Positions 35,201-49,500 of a stretch of 64,000 nt of DNA are shown here, one piece after another. Position numbers and translations under genes: made by a program. The stretch covers positions 32,716-96,715 of the forward strand of contig NMRA01000472.1 in assembly GCA_002633005.1 (NCBI GenBank), written 5' to 3'. The stretch comes from Phoronis australis (taxonomy: Eukaryota; Phoronida; Phoronidae). Every line of letters starts with the position of its first letter. The stretch's first letter is position 1. The notes under the pieces were generated by a model that saw only the letters and a program-made list of their open reading frames with translations, was not told the origin of the DNA and ran no database searches.

Positions 35201-38200
35201 GTCATGACGTGCACGCAAATCAGGACAAGCAATCAATTCCATATTGTAAACAAAAATTCATTGCTTAGTACTACTGGAAACTAAAAACACCAAGGAAGTG
35301 CAAAGACAACCTTTCCAAGCAATGAGTTTAATTTTATTTATTTGAGGATTTTTAAAACGTTTTTTCTATCTACGGTTTGTGAATCCGAATTTCATCAATC
35401 TTTGAGAGTTATTTTAGATATGCAAAAATCGTCTACAAGTGTACTTAGCTATTTGGGGATCGGATTATAGAGTTTTTCCAACTTCAGGCTGCAATTCACT
35501 GAAACATCGTCAATTCTTACAAGATTAGCTTCTAATTGTCAAAAATCATTTATGAATCTATCGATTTTTCATAGATACATAAACAAGTAAACAAGAAACC
35601 AACGAACTTTTTTATAAAAACGGAATGTTGTAAGCAATTTCCGCATGTATGCCTGCAGACTTTTGATGGGTAACCGGTGGAACTTGGGAGATGGGGCATT
35701 CGTATTAAGGTGTATGTTTGCTCATTTCGGAGGTGCCTATAACCGTTCACGAGGTAAACTTGAACTCCACTGACAAAAAAAAAAACGCTGAAATCTTTGG
35801 TTATCATTGCGAGAGTTTTTGAGTACCCCTTTTCGACATGTACTCGGTCATCACAAATAGTAGCCTAGACAGCAGCGTTTTCCACATGTGGAACTAACGA
35901 TCGGAAATAGTCCTTTTGGGTATTTCACAAATAGTGATCTTCACGTTCTTCAAAACTCCACCCTTTCGATGGTGGCAATCCTACTATATTTTTTCACATT
36001 TTTGGTTGTTTGGGTCGAATGGCTGTGCTGTGCACGAATGTTTTGTTTTTTGATGAATTTGGAATCTCAATTTCCATCGTGAATACTTGGCAGTGTCGGA
36101 TTTACATGTATACAGGGCAAAAGGGACATTTCCCTCGAACTGCTCCACCAAGAGAGGGTACCATCTGAAATGGGACGCCTTAAGATAAAAAGCTAAACAT
36201 CATTGAGCTTGGAAAAAAGGGTGACAGTGCATTCCACCGTCGTGTGGTCCTAAAACGATGCAGGGATTGACCTCCTTCAACATGAAAGCCGGTTGGACGA
36301 TCTCACAAAAAGCAGGAAAATAGAGGTAATCGAGTCCAACAATGGACCCTCCCTCCGTGAGCGGCCACTTAAGAATTTGTCAATAAAAACACAAAAAGGG
36401 GACCACTTGAATGTCACCAATAGCTCCTCCAAGGGCGGGGCCCCTAATTAATGAAAAAATCTACATTTTCAAATATCAGGAAATGCGCAGCAATTGATGT
36501 TATCTGTCAGGTCATCATATTTTCTCAAGTAATATACAGTTTCGAGAGAAAAATAAAGCGTTATCCCTTGCCAGAGAAAGGCATCTGGAAAAATAGAGTT
36601 TTGCATTCGCAAAATTGACTTATTGAATTTAAAAATCCAGTAAATTAGTACGCTCCGAAAAAGCTTCGTTTCACAAATTTTCTCGATTTTTCGAAATATT
36701 ATATATATGATTGATTTCGTGCACGTTTAGACGATCTGTGCTGCAAAAGCGGAAACCCTAACAACCATGTCGAGGACAGGGTCCTCAAAAGGTAAACCAT
36801 GCACTGATGTAGAGTTGTTAATAATTCCTGAATTTTCTCTCTTATCCGTATTTCGCAGTCTTTCTTTTCTCACTGTCCCCGGCTCTACGCCTACATCGGT
36901 TTCCACGGCTGAACCCTGACACCTAAAAGTTTTTTGAGAGGGGGGGGCGTGCCCCCCAGCCCCCCTCGCTTCCTAAGGCCCGGAATTCTCCGTTATGACG
37001 GCTGGGCGGAACCGGATTCCACGTCAGATTAGTCTTCTCTCATGACCGAGAATGAAGGGGAATTTCAATTCCCTACGAACAGCCAATGACATTCTACACA
37101 TATTTACTCACGTACTTTTATAAAGTTGCAGTGGACCCGGCTTCTGTCAAAACTTTTGATTTAGACAACTAATCGTCACAAAAAGGGCTTCCACAACAGA
37201 TGTATTTGACTTTCAAAATGGTAACACGTAATGGAAAAATGTTAAAGGAAATGCAGCTTTACCGTGAGTGGGCAAAATGCTATTGAGTCTCAAAATATTC
37301 GTGTCGATTAACTGGCTGTATCATTGAACAATTTTTTATTGGTATACAGAACATGTGCAACAGAAAAGATCAAGCTATTCTCATTCTTAACTTACAGTCA
37401 CACACTCACACAAGCACCCGCCCCCCTCAACATATCCACCCAATTTAGGTAGGATGTTGTCAGGAAAAAGTTATGGTTAATCAGTGTCTTCAGGTTGCCT
37501 GGTTTGGACAATTATTGTCTTTCAAAAAGCATGTTTTATTTTCTTAGTTACAGGAAATCTCTGTCTCAAATCTTTAAGTTGAGAGATTTCTTAAACTTGA
37601 GTTCGATGTCTTAAAAATCCGTGACCTATCGTGTGAGAAGAGTCATTCTGTGACTACTGATTGTTGACTATTGGTCGAGACCGTACTCAATAGGTTCAAT
37701 AGCCTTAATCCACTTGGTCACGATTTTATGCTCTGATCAATTAAGCAATAACAAACTGCTAGCTATTTCCACGCCCATACATCCTGCTATACCAAGGTGC
37801 CAGCTGAGGGTAAGAAAGGGGGACAGATTTAAGGGATCCCCATAAATCCACCGTGAAAAGTGTACTTTTTGGATGATAAAATTAAGAATAAGAGAGGGTG
37901 GACACTTTGTACCGTGGTGATACATTAGATTTTCGGACACCTGGTCTTACGTGGTACAGAGGAAACGATTTTTCAATCAATTTGTAGGCGTGCGCAATCA
38001 AACTGTTGCATTTTGTAAACTTTGAATAAAAAATTCTCTTAACTTATCTTGGTGAGGTTGTGACCGTACATACGCGGCCAATGTAGTGTTGGTAACAAGA
38101 ACTTTGTGCTTACTCTTTTTTGTAGCTGTCGACAAAATTTGTTGCAGCTCAAAAGCATCAATTTCCTTGTCAACGCCGGCGAGTTTGTCAAAGAGTGCCT

Positions 38201-40557
38201 TGAAACTTGAGTCCATAGCGGCATCTTCATCAGGAGTGGGTTTTTGGAACTGAAACAGTTTAACATGTTTAAAGATATCTGAAACCTTATTTACAGAAAT
38301 AGGCCGTTTTAAAAATATTTCACATGTGTGTAGCAAAACACCTTAACCTCATTATCGAATACAAAATATAAGCCATGTAGCGAGAGAAACGATTTAGCAG
38401 AACCAATCAAATCGAATCTCCCGCCATAGAGCAGTTCTGTATGTACCCCTTCGCCCTTTCAATCACCGAGTTAATATAACATTGAGCCAACGAGGTGTAC
38501 ATAGCATAGAAAGATGCTGCGGAAACGAAGATAGGCCGTAGTTCTTATCCTGAGGGAGTTGTGCGCCTGCCTGCATAAGAACGTTGAGAACGAATACACC
38601 GAGTCCAAGTTGCAGCACCGACCCGTGATTTTGTGTTCAATTTCAACATAGTAAGTTGAGAAAAAAATAAATTCTCACTGAAATGTATTAATTTGATCTG
38701 TAATATGACATTTCGCTGTTTCGGTCTCGTGCTTACGGTGTGCATTAACCACTGACTTACTTTCTATTGTCTATTTCGTACTTGGTTTCTCGATATCAGT
38801 CTCCCAGAGCGTGGTGTATAACAATGAGGCATATTCACAAAATTAAAGTTAATTACACACTGCAAATTCAGAATGACATTGCGAGTGAATGTTGGAATAG
38901 CGTACATGGTTAAGGCTTATATAGGTTATATTGACCAAAAACAAGTTTTCACCGAATAATTAAGCGATAACCGCAAGATTTTTAAGACTCGTGGCGTTTT
39001 CCGTTTTTTCTTGGCTTTGGCAAATCGACTTAAGCTGAGCTTAGGAACGCGAGTTTTCGAAAACGGCTCTGTGAAATTCATCGAAACTTTCCAATTTTAA
39101 TATTTGTTGATCAATCTCAAAAACAATGTTAGGTTTTTCCTTTTTAGCGCCTAGTTTTTGCATAACCGGAGTAAAATAGACGAATACGACAGCTATGTTT
39201 CACAATGAAAATACCTTACGTTTCCCAAATTAATTTGACATAGAAACACAAATAAGTCAGTTATGAAAAATTCCTAAAAGCATTTTTCATGTAAACTGTG
39301 AAGTTTTTATTTAAAAAGTGTTTTATTAAAATCGACCTAAGAGTTATTTGGTATGAATGTACGTTTCTTTAAAATGAAAAATAAAATTTGACTTAAAAAG
39401 TTGGTTAAGTAATAAAAATAATGGCACACAAATATAGTATTTTTATAATTTCTGATCTTTTTTCATTCAGAAAATATATACTTTTACTAGTTGACATGGC
39501 TTGGTTTTCTGATATATGAGTTAGAATAAAGGCCACTGAATAAGGTTTGAGATAACCGTAAGATGTATAAAACAACAAGGAATCTTCAGAATAAGCCTAC
39601 AGCAACATTACGAGCCTCCCAAAACAATTGCTTTGAAAAGTATTCTATATCTGAGAGGCAAAACAGAGTTTCGCGATACAAGTGTCGATGATATTGGAAA
39701 AGTTAATCACGCGATGGTTTCCGGAATGCTTGGATATGGACACGTCAACTTTTTACAGAGGTAATGTCTAGCTATATAACAAGTCATTTTAGTTCCTATT
39801 ATTCACCAAAACGTCCAATGATCCTGGATTTTTTTTCTGTAAGTCCCCAAAAAACGTTTAATGTTCAGCACTTTTTCTAAGAATTACGTGACTCGATATT
39901 GAATGGAATATTAATCATAAAAATAATCAGTTATTACTTAAAAATCTAAGACACGGCCTTGACATTCATTCAGCTCTCAAAAAATCCAACCAGGAATAGA
40001 ATCGTTGGACTCTCTCTCGAGATTCGTTTTTCCAAGTCTGAAGTCTTGCTCAAGGAGCAATCGCTGAAAACGCAATCTTATATCAACAGTAGAACACTCA
40101 CCGTTTTGTTCTCCATTTACAGACTGAACAGCGACGTAGCCAAGTTTCTTCATTTGTTCACTTGAACATGGGAGGCGCAGCACTGAAAAAGTGTGGGGGG
40201 GAAAGTCCCCCCCAGCATCGCTGTGGTGCACCGCCAATAGACCATGAGTGGCTCAGCACTGAAAAAAGTGGGGCTATAGCCCCCCAGACCCCCATGGAGC
40301 ACCACCCATATTGAAGGAGTGGGTTGATTGACCAACAATAAGGGTTCAGACAGGACGTCTTTGCAAGAGTGTTTCAAAAACTGGCGATTGTCAAGAGAAC
40401 ACAACTACTATTTATATCAAGTTAAACTTATTTGAAATCGTTACATATTTTGCATCCAGCACAGCCAATACTTTTAAAATGGCAATTACATGTAAATTTA
40501 AAAGCGGTGGTAGAACTTACCTTGCGTCTTTCGATCACTGTGGCTTTGTCATTGGAA
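26259..40557 (-). CDS. Calpain linker and penta-EF-hand exons
   Basis: 40521-40557 is a 37-base linker exon ([12 protein letters not shown]). 38114-38249 gives EF1 ([19 protein letters not shown]). 33501-33526 is a 26-base exon (MELSFVRE), the least certain. 32774-32842 gives EF2 ([16 protein letters not shown]). 31513-31591 gives EF3 ([18 protein letters not shown]). 29340-29456 gives the degenerate EF4 ([19 protein letters not shown]). 26259-26317 gives the start of EF5 ([19 protein letters not shown]). EF3 has a near-canonical loop; EF4 and EF5 lack several Ca2+ ligands, as is usual for EF5, which dimerises in classical calpains. Confidence 0.85.
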
Positions 40558-43500
40558 CTGGAATGAGAAAGTAGTAGTAGTAGTAGTAGTAGTAATACAC
40601 TTTATTCACTTTAAGTCAAAAACCAAAAAATACAGTTGATATAAATTTACGCTTATGGAGACTCCGTGAAGGACCAGAGAGGTCCGCTGACCACGGAGCC
40701 ACCAGAGAATAAGAAAGAAAAAATACAGCGTTACAGATAAGCAGAACTATAAAAATTAGGTGATGATGTACTTTAAAACTACTTGTGTAAAGACTGGGAG
40801 AGATTATCGAAAATAGTTACATACAAAGCAGTTGGGAATAGTGCACTCAAGTTCATAATTTTCAAAACAAACATTCTTAAAATAATTTATAACAGAGGAT
40901 AACGAATGGGTAAAAAGTTTTTGGTAGACACTTTCAGGAAGGTTATTAATGATATGAGGTAGGGCATTTCGAACTGAATCTTCAACAAATGATTTAGTAC
41001 AACGGGGAGTATGTAAAAGATGTCGTTGCCTAGTGTAATGTTCATGAACAGACCCACGAGTAATTAAATTGAACGTGTTAAAAAATAAAGGTAAGTAATT
41101 ATGAACATATTTGTAGAAAAATTTAATAATAGCAACAACATACAAGTCCTTTATTTTGAGTAACTGTGTAGTCTTAAATAAAGGATCTGTATGGGCATTN
41201 NNNNNNNNNNNNNNNNNNNNNNNNNNNNNNNNNNNNNNNNNNNNNNNNNNNNNNNNNNNNNNNNNNNNNNNNNNNNNNNNNNNNNNNNNNNNNNNNNNNN
41301 NNNNNNNNNNNNNNNNNNNNNNNNNNNNNNNNNNNNNNNNNNNNNNNNNNNNNNNNNNNNNNNNNNNNNNNNNNNNNNNNNNNNNNNNNNNNNNNNNNNN
41401 NNNNNNNNNNNNNNNNNNNNNNNNNNNNNNNNNNNNNNNNNNNNNNNNNNNNNNNNNNNNNNNNNNNNNNNNNNNNNNNNNNNNNNNNNNNNNNNNNNNN
41501 NNNNNNNNNNNNNNNNNNNNNNNNNNNNNNNNNNNNNNNNNNNNNNNNNNNNNNNNNNNNNNNNNNNNNNNNNNNNNNNNNNNNNNNNNNNNNNNNNNNN
41601 NNNNNNNNNNNNNNNNNNNNNNNNNNNNNNNNNNNNNNNNNNNNNNNNNNNNNNNNNNNNNNNNNNNNNNNNNNNNNNNNNNNNNNNNNNNNNNNNNNNN
41701 NNNNNNNNNNNNNNNNNNNNNNNNNNNNNNNNNNNNNNNNNNNNNNNNNNNNNNNNNNNNNNNNNNNNNNNNNNNNNNNNNNNGGGGGGGCAGGGCAGAG
41801 TATTAGCCATGATTTTGGCGGTCAGACGTTCACACCCCCGAATAGTCAAATGCAATCTGAAGAATTTTAGGGGGGGAGGGCATGGGCCCCTTGGCCCTCT
41901 CTAAACCCGCCACTGGTTCTGTCTTAGCGAGTTACTTATTGACAATGCTGTGTTTTAGGAAAAAGTTATCTCTGTTTTTTGACTTACGTTGGAGTTGAAA
42001 ATTCATGTACAACCCAAGAAAAAGTAACCAGACAACATACGGTTTTCCCGTCTTGACGGTTAATTCTGTAAATAGCAAAATTTGCTGCTTATAAGCCTAA
42101 TTCACGCAGACAAGAAACGCGCTTCAAAACAAGGCTCTCTACGATACCTCCGTTAAATGGCTTGTAGGATAGTAGTGTTCCGCATTGCTCAAACGGCGAT
42201 AGAAAGAAAACGAACATTCAGCTGTCTGTCTTTTGTACAATCTCTAATGCCGTTGAGATTCGGAAGCGTTGGATCGTTGTCATACGCCGCGACGAAGGAA
42301 AATATTTCCGGGTAAAATTTGTAAATGTTTTCGAAAGTATGGCCATACTTTGTCGCATCTCAGTTGCCGAGCATCACAGCAACGGCCGGTGAATCTTCGT
42401 CCAGCCAGGCTGTGTTTTCATGAATCTAGGTTGAAACATGATACATGTGTTTCCAAAAAGGAAAGGGCCCCCAATCCCTTGATTTTGGGGCCGAATATTG
42501 GCCCTATTCCCCCCTCAAAAATGTTGAAAAATTATGCGAAATTCCCCTCACGATGCGTAAAAATTAGTCTGAAGGGATTTGAAACCTAAAACATGAAATA
42601 TATGTAAGAATTATTAAAAACAAATGGTCAAATAATTTTAGCTTCAATTACCTGCCTGGTTTTTTATTTTAATAAAAATAATTTTAACAACATCAATCAT
42701 TCTTGCAGGTTAATGACAAATCAACTGTTAGTCCCAGTAGTTCCAACTCACTGCAGGACCTAGTAGGCTATGCTTGATGTTAATATTCGTTATCAACAAA
42801 TTAAACCAAATGTGACTTGCACATGACAGCAAAATGCGATGAGCCACCACTGTCAAATATATCTGCAACTCGTCAGAAATACGAGCAGATAACCTGGTTG
42901 GTGTAGAAAGCACTTTTATCAACAATTTACAAGAACAAACGTAACCTGCATTCAGCATATGTACATGTACCTAATCCGTAACACGATCGCCGCAATTTAG
43001 TCATATTTACTTTTCATGTTTCGAACCTATTTTTCCGAAAAAACACATAAACTTTAGTCAGACAACTCTTTGAACCTTTGACTTGTTCTCTAATGTCTTT
43101 TTCTACGTCTATGTGATTAATTATTGACAGATTTTTAGGATTTAATATCCAAGTTGGATTCGAAAGACCAGCCATTTAACTCACGCAATGTCAACTTCCG
43201 CTACGTTTATCGCAGTGAGCCTCGCTTTGGATTTTAATGTCCGCCTCTTAAATAATAAGTATAACTATTAGGGCGGCGAAATTTTGGCCACCTTACTAAC
43301 TTTCCTGTTTATTACATGTAGTCTTCATTCTCCGTCATGAGGGAAGACTACTCTAACGAGGAACTCAGCTTCCGCCCAGACGTCATGACGCGGAATTTTG
43401 AGTCATTTTGTCTGAATACTTTTGGCTTGATGCAATGACATTATGTAAAATACACCCACGGCTTATGCACGACCTTTGATGAAACAGACTCCAGAATTAA

Positions 43501-46500
43501 CTGATCAAAACTCTGTGAAGTAACGGAGGGAATAAACATGTAGCACTTTGATGTTAACTTCGCAGTATCTACTTGATCCATTGGCAACATCTGATCTTTT
43601 TAGAAATATTTAAAATAATGTAACATATAGCACTCAGCTGAAAATGGGAGATACAAGGTGCGGTAGAATCAAATCGATGTTGTTGACATATCAGTACGTT
43701 CTTATAACTCAAAATCAGCTGGCATCTCCACGAAAACAACATATAAATAAACACAAAAAGGCTTACATGAATCAGATGCAAAAAGCCCACCAAATTTCGT
43801 TGAAGGAACTGAAGGAATGGCAAAAAATATGACAGGACGCATGGACAACGATTTAGCAGATCAAACGCTACACTTAATCATTTTCGCCGGTTCCGCCGGG
43901 TCAACAGGCTGAGACACCTGATAGGTTCTCGAAGACGATCTCCGGCTAACCGATCAATCAGACTGCTTAGCCTGTTGACGTTTTGCGACTTAATTTTTAA
44001 ACAAACCTGAGTGACACCGGTTTCTCAGAGTAGATGCGCAACAGGAAATCGCCTTGGTGACCGGGATCGAATGTTGACGGTATAATAGCGTACTTGCCGG
44101 GTGCAAGAGAGTGACGGCCGCACACCTCCCGGCTGTTGATGAAGTTCTGCGACCTCTCGCTGGACTGGTGATACGCGAAGAAGTCGCGGTCAAGGCGTCC
44201 ACCCTTAAGGTCATCATCAGTCACCTAAAAATACTTGATTATGCAGGTTGTATTTCACATATACGAATGCAGAATGTTCCACTGTGACTGCGTTCTAACT
44301 AATGTGCAGATGTCATACAATCTTGGATGCGCACGATTATCCCTAAAACACTGATACACGATTGCATATATTACATTTTTGGCATGTACTTGCATACTGG
44401 GGAAATGCACGATTATTTGATTCTACATACACGCCCACCATCAGTAATGATGGGACAGGTGACCACGTGTTAAATGCTGGTGATGTACTCGTCAATCACG
44501 GAGGGACCTTCCGCTAATAATCTGCATAATTTATTCGATACTAGTGATGAACATGATTTTTTTACAAACAAAAATTCCCTGTACTATGATATTGAATGCT
44601 TAGAAATATTTCTTGGCAATCACAAGACCGATTTCTGTTAGCTCAGCGTAAATATTCAGTCTGCGTTCTAAATTTGATCAACTTCAGGCTATTTTACGAA
44701 ATATAAAAAAGAAACATTTGCTGCTTGTCTGCATCTGCTTANGCGCTTCAAAACAAGGCTCACTACGATAGCTCCGTTAAATGGCTAGTAGGATAGTAGT
44801 GTTCCGCATTGCTCAAACGGCGATAGAAAGAAAACGAACATTCAACTGTCTGTCTTTTGTTCAATCTCTATTGCCGTTGAGATTGGGAAGCGTTGGATCG
44901 TTGTCGTAGGCCGCAACGGAGGAAAATATTTCCGGGTAAAATTTGTAAATGTTTTCAAAAGTGTGGCCATACTTTGTTGCATCTCAGTTGCCGGGCATCA
45001 TAGCAACGGCCGCCGAATCTTCGTCCAGCCAAGATGTATTTTCATGAATCCGGCTTGAAACATGATACATGTGTTTCCAAAAAGGACAGGGCCCACAATC
45101 CCTTGATTTTTGGGCCGAATATTGGCCCTATTCCCCCCTCAAAAATGCTGAAACATTATGCCAAATTTCCCTCACGATGCGTAAAAATTAATCTGAAGGG
45201 ATTTGAAACCTAACACATGAAATAGATGTAAGAATTATTAAAAACAAATGGTCAAATAATTTTTAGCTTCAATTACCAGCCTGGTTTTTTATTTTAATAA
45301 AAATGATTTTAATAACAAAAATCATTCTTGAAGGTTAATAACAAATCAACTGTTAGTCCCGGTAGTTCCAACTAACTCACTGCAGGACCTAGTAGGCTAT
45401 GCTTGATGTTAATATTCTTGATCAACAAATTAAACCTAATGTGACTTGCACATGACAGCAAAATGCGATGAGCCACCACTGTCAAATATATCTTCAACTC
45501 GTCAGAAATACGAACAGATAAACTGGTTGGTGTAGAAAGCACTTTTATCAACAATTTACAAGAACAAACGTAACCCGCATTCAGCATATGTACATGTAAC
45601 TAATCAGTAACACGATCGCCGCAATTTGGTCATATTTACTTTTCATGTTTCGAACCTAGTTTTCCGAAAAAACACATACACTTTCGTCAGACATTTTTAG
45701 GATTTAATATCCAAGTTGGATTCGAAAGACCAGCCATTTAACTCACGCAATGTCAACTTCCGCTATGTTTATCGCAATGAGCCTCGCTTTGGATATTAAT
45801 GTCCGCCCTTTAAATAATAAGTATAACTATTAGGGCGGCGAAATTTTGGCCACTTTACTAACTTTCCTGTTAATCACATGTACTCTTCATTCTCGGTCAT
45901 GAGGGAAGACTACTCTAACGATGAACTCAGCTTCCGCCCAGCCGTCATGACGCGGAATTTTGAGTCATTTTGTCTGAATACTTTTGGCTTGATGCAATGA
46001 CATTACGTAAAATACACGCACGGCTTATGCACAACCTTTGATGAAACAGACTCCACAATTAACTGAGCAAAATTCTATGAAGTAACGGGGAGAATAAACA
46101 TGTAGCACTTTGATGTTAACTTCGCAGTAGGCCTATCTAGATGATCCATTGGCAACATCTGATCTTTTTAGAAATATTTAAAATAATGTAATATAGAGCA
46201 CTCAAACAACTGAAAATGGGAGATACAAGGTGCTAAAATGGTTGGAATCGAGGTAGAATCAAATCGGTGTTGTTGTCATATCAGTACGTTCTTATAGCTT
46301 AAAATCAGCTGCCATCTCTACGAAAACAGGCTAAGACACCTGACAGGTTCTCGAAGACGATCTCCGGCTAACCGATCAATCAGACTGCTAAGCCTGTTGA
46401 CGTTTTGCGAATTAATTTTTAAACAAACCTGAGTGACACCGGTTTCTCAGAGTAGATGCGCAACAGGAAATCGCCTTGGTGGCCGGGCTCGAATGTTGAC

Positions 46501-49500
46501 GGTATAATAGCGTACTTGCCGGGTGCAAGAGAGTGACGGCCGCACACCTCCCGGCTGTTGATGAAGTTCTGCGACCTCTCGCTGGACTGGTGATACGCGA
46601 AGAAGTCGCGGTCAAGGCGTCCACCCTTAAGGTCATCATCAGTCATCTAAAAATACTTGATTATGCAGGTTGTATTTCACATATACGAATGCAGAATGTT
46701 CCACTGTGACTGCGTTCTAACTAATGTGCAGATGTCATACAATCTTGGATGCGCACGATTATCCCTAAAACACTGATACACGATTGCATATATTACATTT
46801 TTGGCATGTACTTGCATACTGGGGAAATGCACGATTATTTGATTCTACATACACGCCCACCATCAGTAATGATGGGACAGGTGACCACGTGTTAAATGCT
46901 GGTGATGTACTCGTCAATCACGGAGGGACCTTCCGCTAATAATCTGCATAATTTATTCGATACTAGTGATGAACATGATTTTTTTACAAACAAAAATTCC
47001 CTGTACTATGATATTGAATGCTTAGAAATATTTCTTGGCAATCACAAGACCGATTTCTGTTAGCTCAGCGTAAATATTCAGTCTGCGTTCTAAATTTGAT
47101 CAACTTTAGGCTATTTTACGAAATATAAAAAAGAAACATTTGCTGCTTGTCTGCATCTGCTTACAGGAAACCTGGATGGATTCGGATGACAATTACAGTT
47201 TTTGTAATTTAGAATGCTACAATATGATAAAAAAGACCTAGAAGCTGACTGTTCCAGACATGGGGGCTTGGTTATTTACGTCAGAGATATAACCAACGTT
47301 GAAATAATTAATGATAAAAAGACATACAGAGGTTTAGTAATTAAAGTGAAATCGAGCAGTGGCAAACATTCCACCACATTTAACATATATAGACCCAAGT
47401 CGAATGCAGAGAGACACTTTGATGACTTCATGTTTGACTTTATTCCAACCATCTCAAAGTTCATTGCTAAAGGGAGTGACATTTTGATAGCTGGTGTCTT
47501 CAATGCAAATTTACTACAAACTTTCAATAATACAAAATTTGGTAATTTTCTGACCATATGTTAAACCTGTGTCTTCTTCCTAAGATAACTTTTCCTACTC
47601 GTCTCACCAGCAACACATGTACGTGTACCATTGATCAAATTTATACAAAATTCTCTCCAACCACGGACATGTCCGAGGCTGGTATAATGTTAAGTAGTTT
47701 ATCGGAGCATTATCCCATATTTTTGTCTCTCAATATAAATAACAAAAATAAACCTCATCAACCTAAATTTATTCAGATAAAGTCACAGCAAAAAATCTCA
47801 TGCCAATTTTAAAACTGATTTGGGTTTAATTGACTTTGAGTCAGTCTTAGATGACGATTTGTCTCAAAATCTTAACACAAATTGTAGTCACTTAAGAACA
47901 ATTATTTTAGATTTGGTAAATAAACATTTTCACTCCAAAACCAAAAGTTTCAACAACCATAAGCATAAACTCAACGACTGGATTACATTTGGCATATTAA
48001 AATCAATAAAAGTGCGAGACAAAATATATAAGAAATAAAAACCACATCTCCTCATTCTATTTTTTCTCGCATTTACTCAAAAAAACTGCGAAATCATTAC
48101 AGTATACTTAAATCTGTAATAAAAGAAGTCAAACGTATGTACTATGAAAAACAGTTCAAGCAGCACAAAATGATATACGCCAAACTTGGCAAGTCATCAA
48201 AAACGTAATTTCCAACTCATCCTTCAGCAGTGTTCTCCCTCAGTTTATTACCTCTACTACATCTAGACACGTTACTTGTAAGCAGAAAATAGCTGATTAG
48301 TTCAACAACTATTTTATTAACATTGGTAAGAATTTGGCTTCCCAAATACCGATATGCAATGAATGTTTCGAAAATTATCTTCACGGTTCCCCTGACTCTA
48401 TCTTTAAGTTTAAAACCGTTGCTGACGACGAAGTAATAAAGGTAATAAAAAATCTAAAATCCAAATTCAATACAGACAGTGATGGCCTATCATGTTCATT
48501 TATCAAAAAATATTTGAACTTACTATGCAAACCAATTTCTATGATTATAAACCAATCCGTACTCACGGGTATTTTCCCCGATGGTTTGAAGGTAGCCAAG
48601 GTAATCCCCATTTAAAAAGGTAATGACGCCGACATTAACTCTCTTGTTTACAACAGACCAATATTTATTCTACCTGAAAAAATTGTTCATTATCAAGTCT
48701 ATTCTCATTTTTCTCACAACTATCTTCTACATTAGTCCCAGTATGGTTTCAGACCCAACCACTCCACTGAAGTTGCGGTTACTGAATTCGTCCACACTCT
48801 TTAAAAAAACTTAGACAAAGGTTTGAACCCAATTTCGGTATTCATGGATCTTTCTAAAGCCTTTGATACCATTGATCACGATATCCTCCTAAAATAAAAC
48901 ATTACTGGCGTTCTAATAATGAATTTTCTTTGTTTCATAGCTACCTTGAAAATAGAAAGCAGTTCGTCTGCCTTGATACTGTCACTTCGTCCCATCTTGA
49001 CATTTCCACAGGTGTTCTATTCTAGGACCTCTCCTATTTTTAATCTATGTAAATGACATCATCTTCTCCAACATGGCACGGTTCACTACGTACGCAGACG
49101 ACACATGCCTGTTAATTCCTTTCCATGTTAATACAAATATTAGCCCCAACGATCAAACCATCAGAATTAATAATACCTGCAAGATGCTTTTGATTGGCTA
49201 AATACCAATAAATAATCGCTCAAGACAAGTAAAACTAAATTTATGCTATTGCGTTTTCCCCAAAAAATCAGCGAAGGTGACACCCCTCTAATCAAAATCA
49301 ACAATGAACTCATTAACAGAGTTGAAAATTTTAAATTTTTAGGGATTTTCGTAGACAGCCATCCTGGATCAAGCATGTTCAGGAAATTTCTAACAAAATT
49401 GACAAAAGTGTCGGCGTCCTCTCCATGCTGAAACACTATTTTCCCAAACACACACTCCTGATGATATACAATGCTCTTATACCATAACATCTATATTTTG

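Noticed and set aside
40130-40237. A - strand frame with a good donor, considered as a calpain exon
   Set aside because: The preceding and following calpain exons already join in phase 0, and this frame would add an unbalanced number of bases with no calpain similarity.
41151-41904. Long frames across the gap
   Set aside because: They are translations of N.
44007-46646. True tandem duplication of a calpain C2-like exon
   Set aside because: Both copies cannot be spliced together in frame, and the lone N at the copy border favours unmerged allelic contigs.
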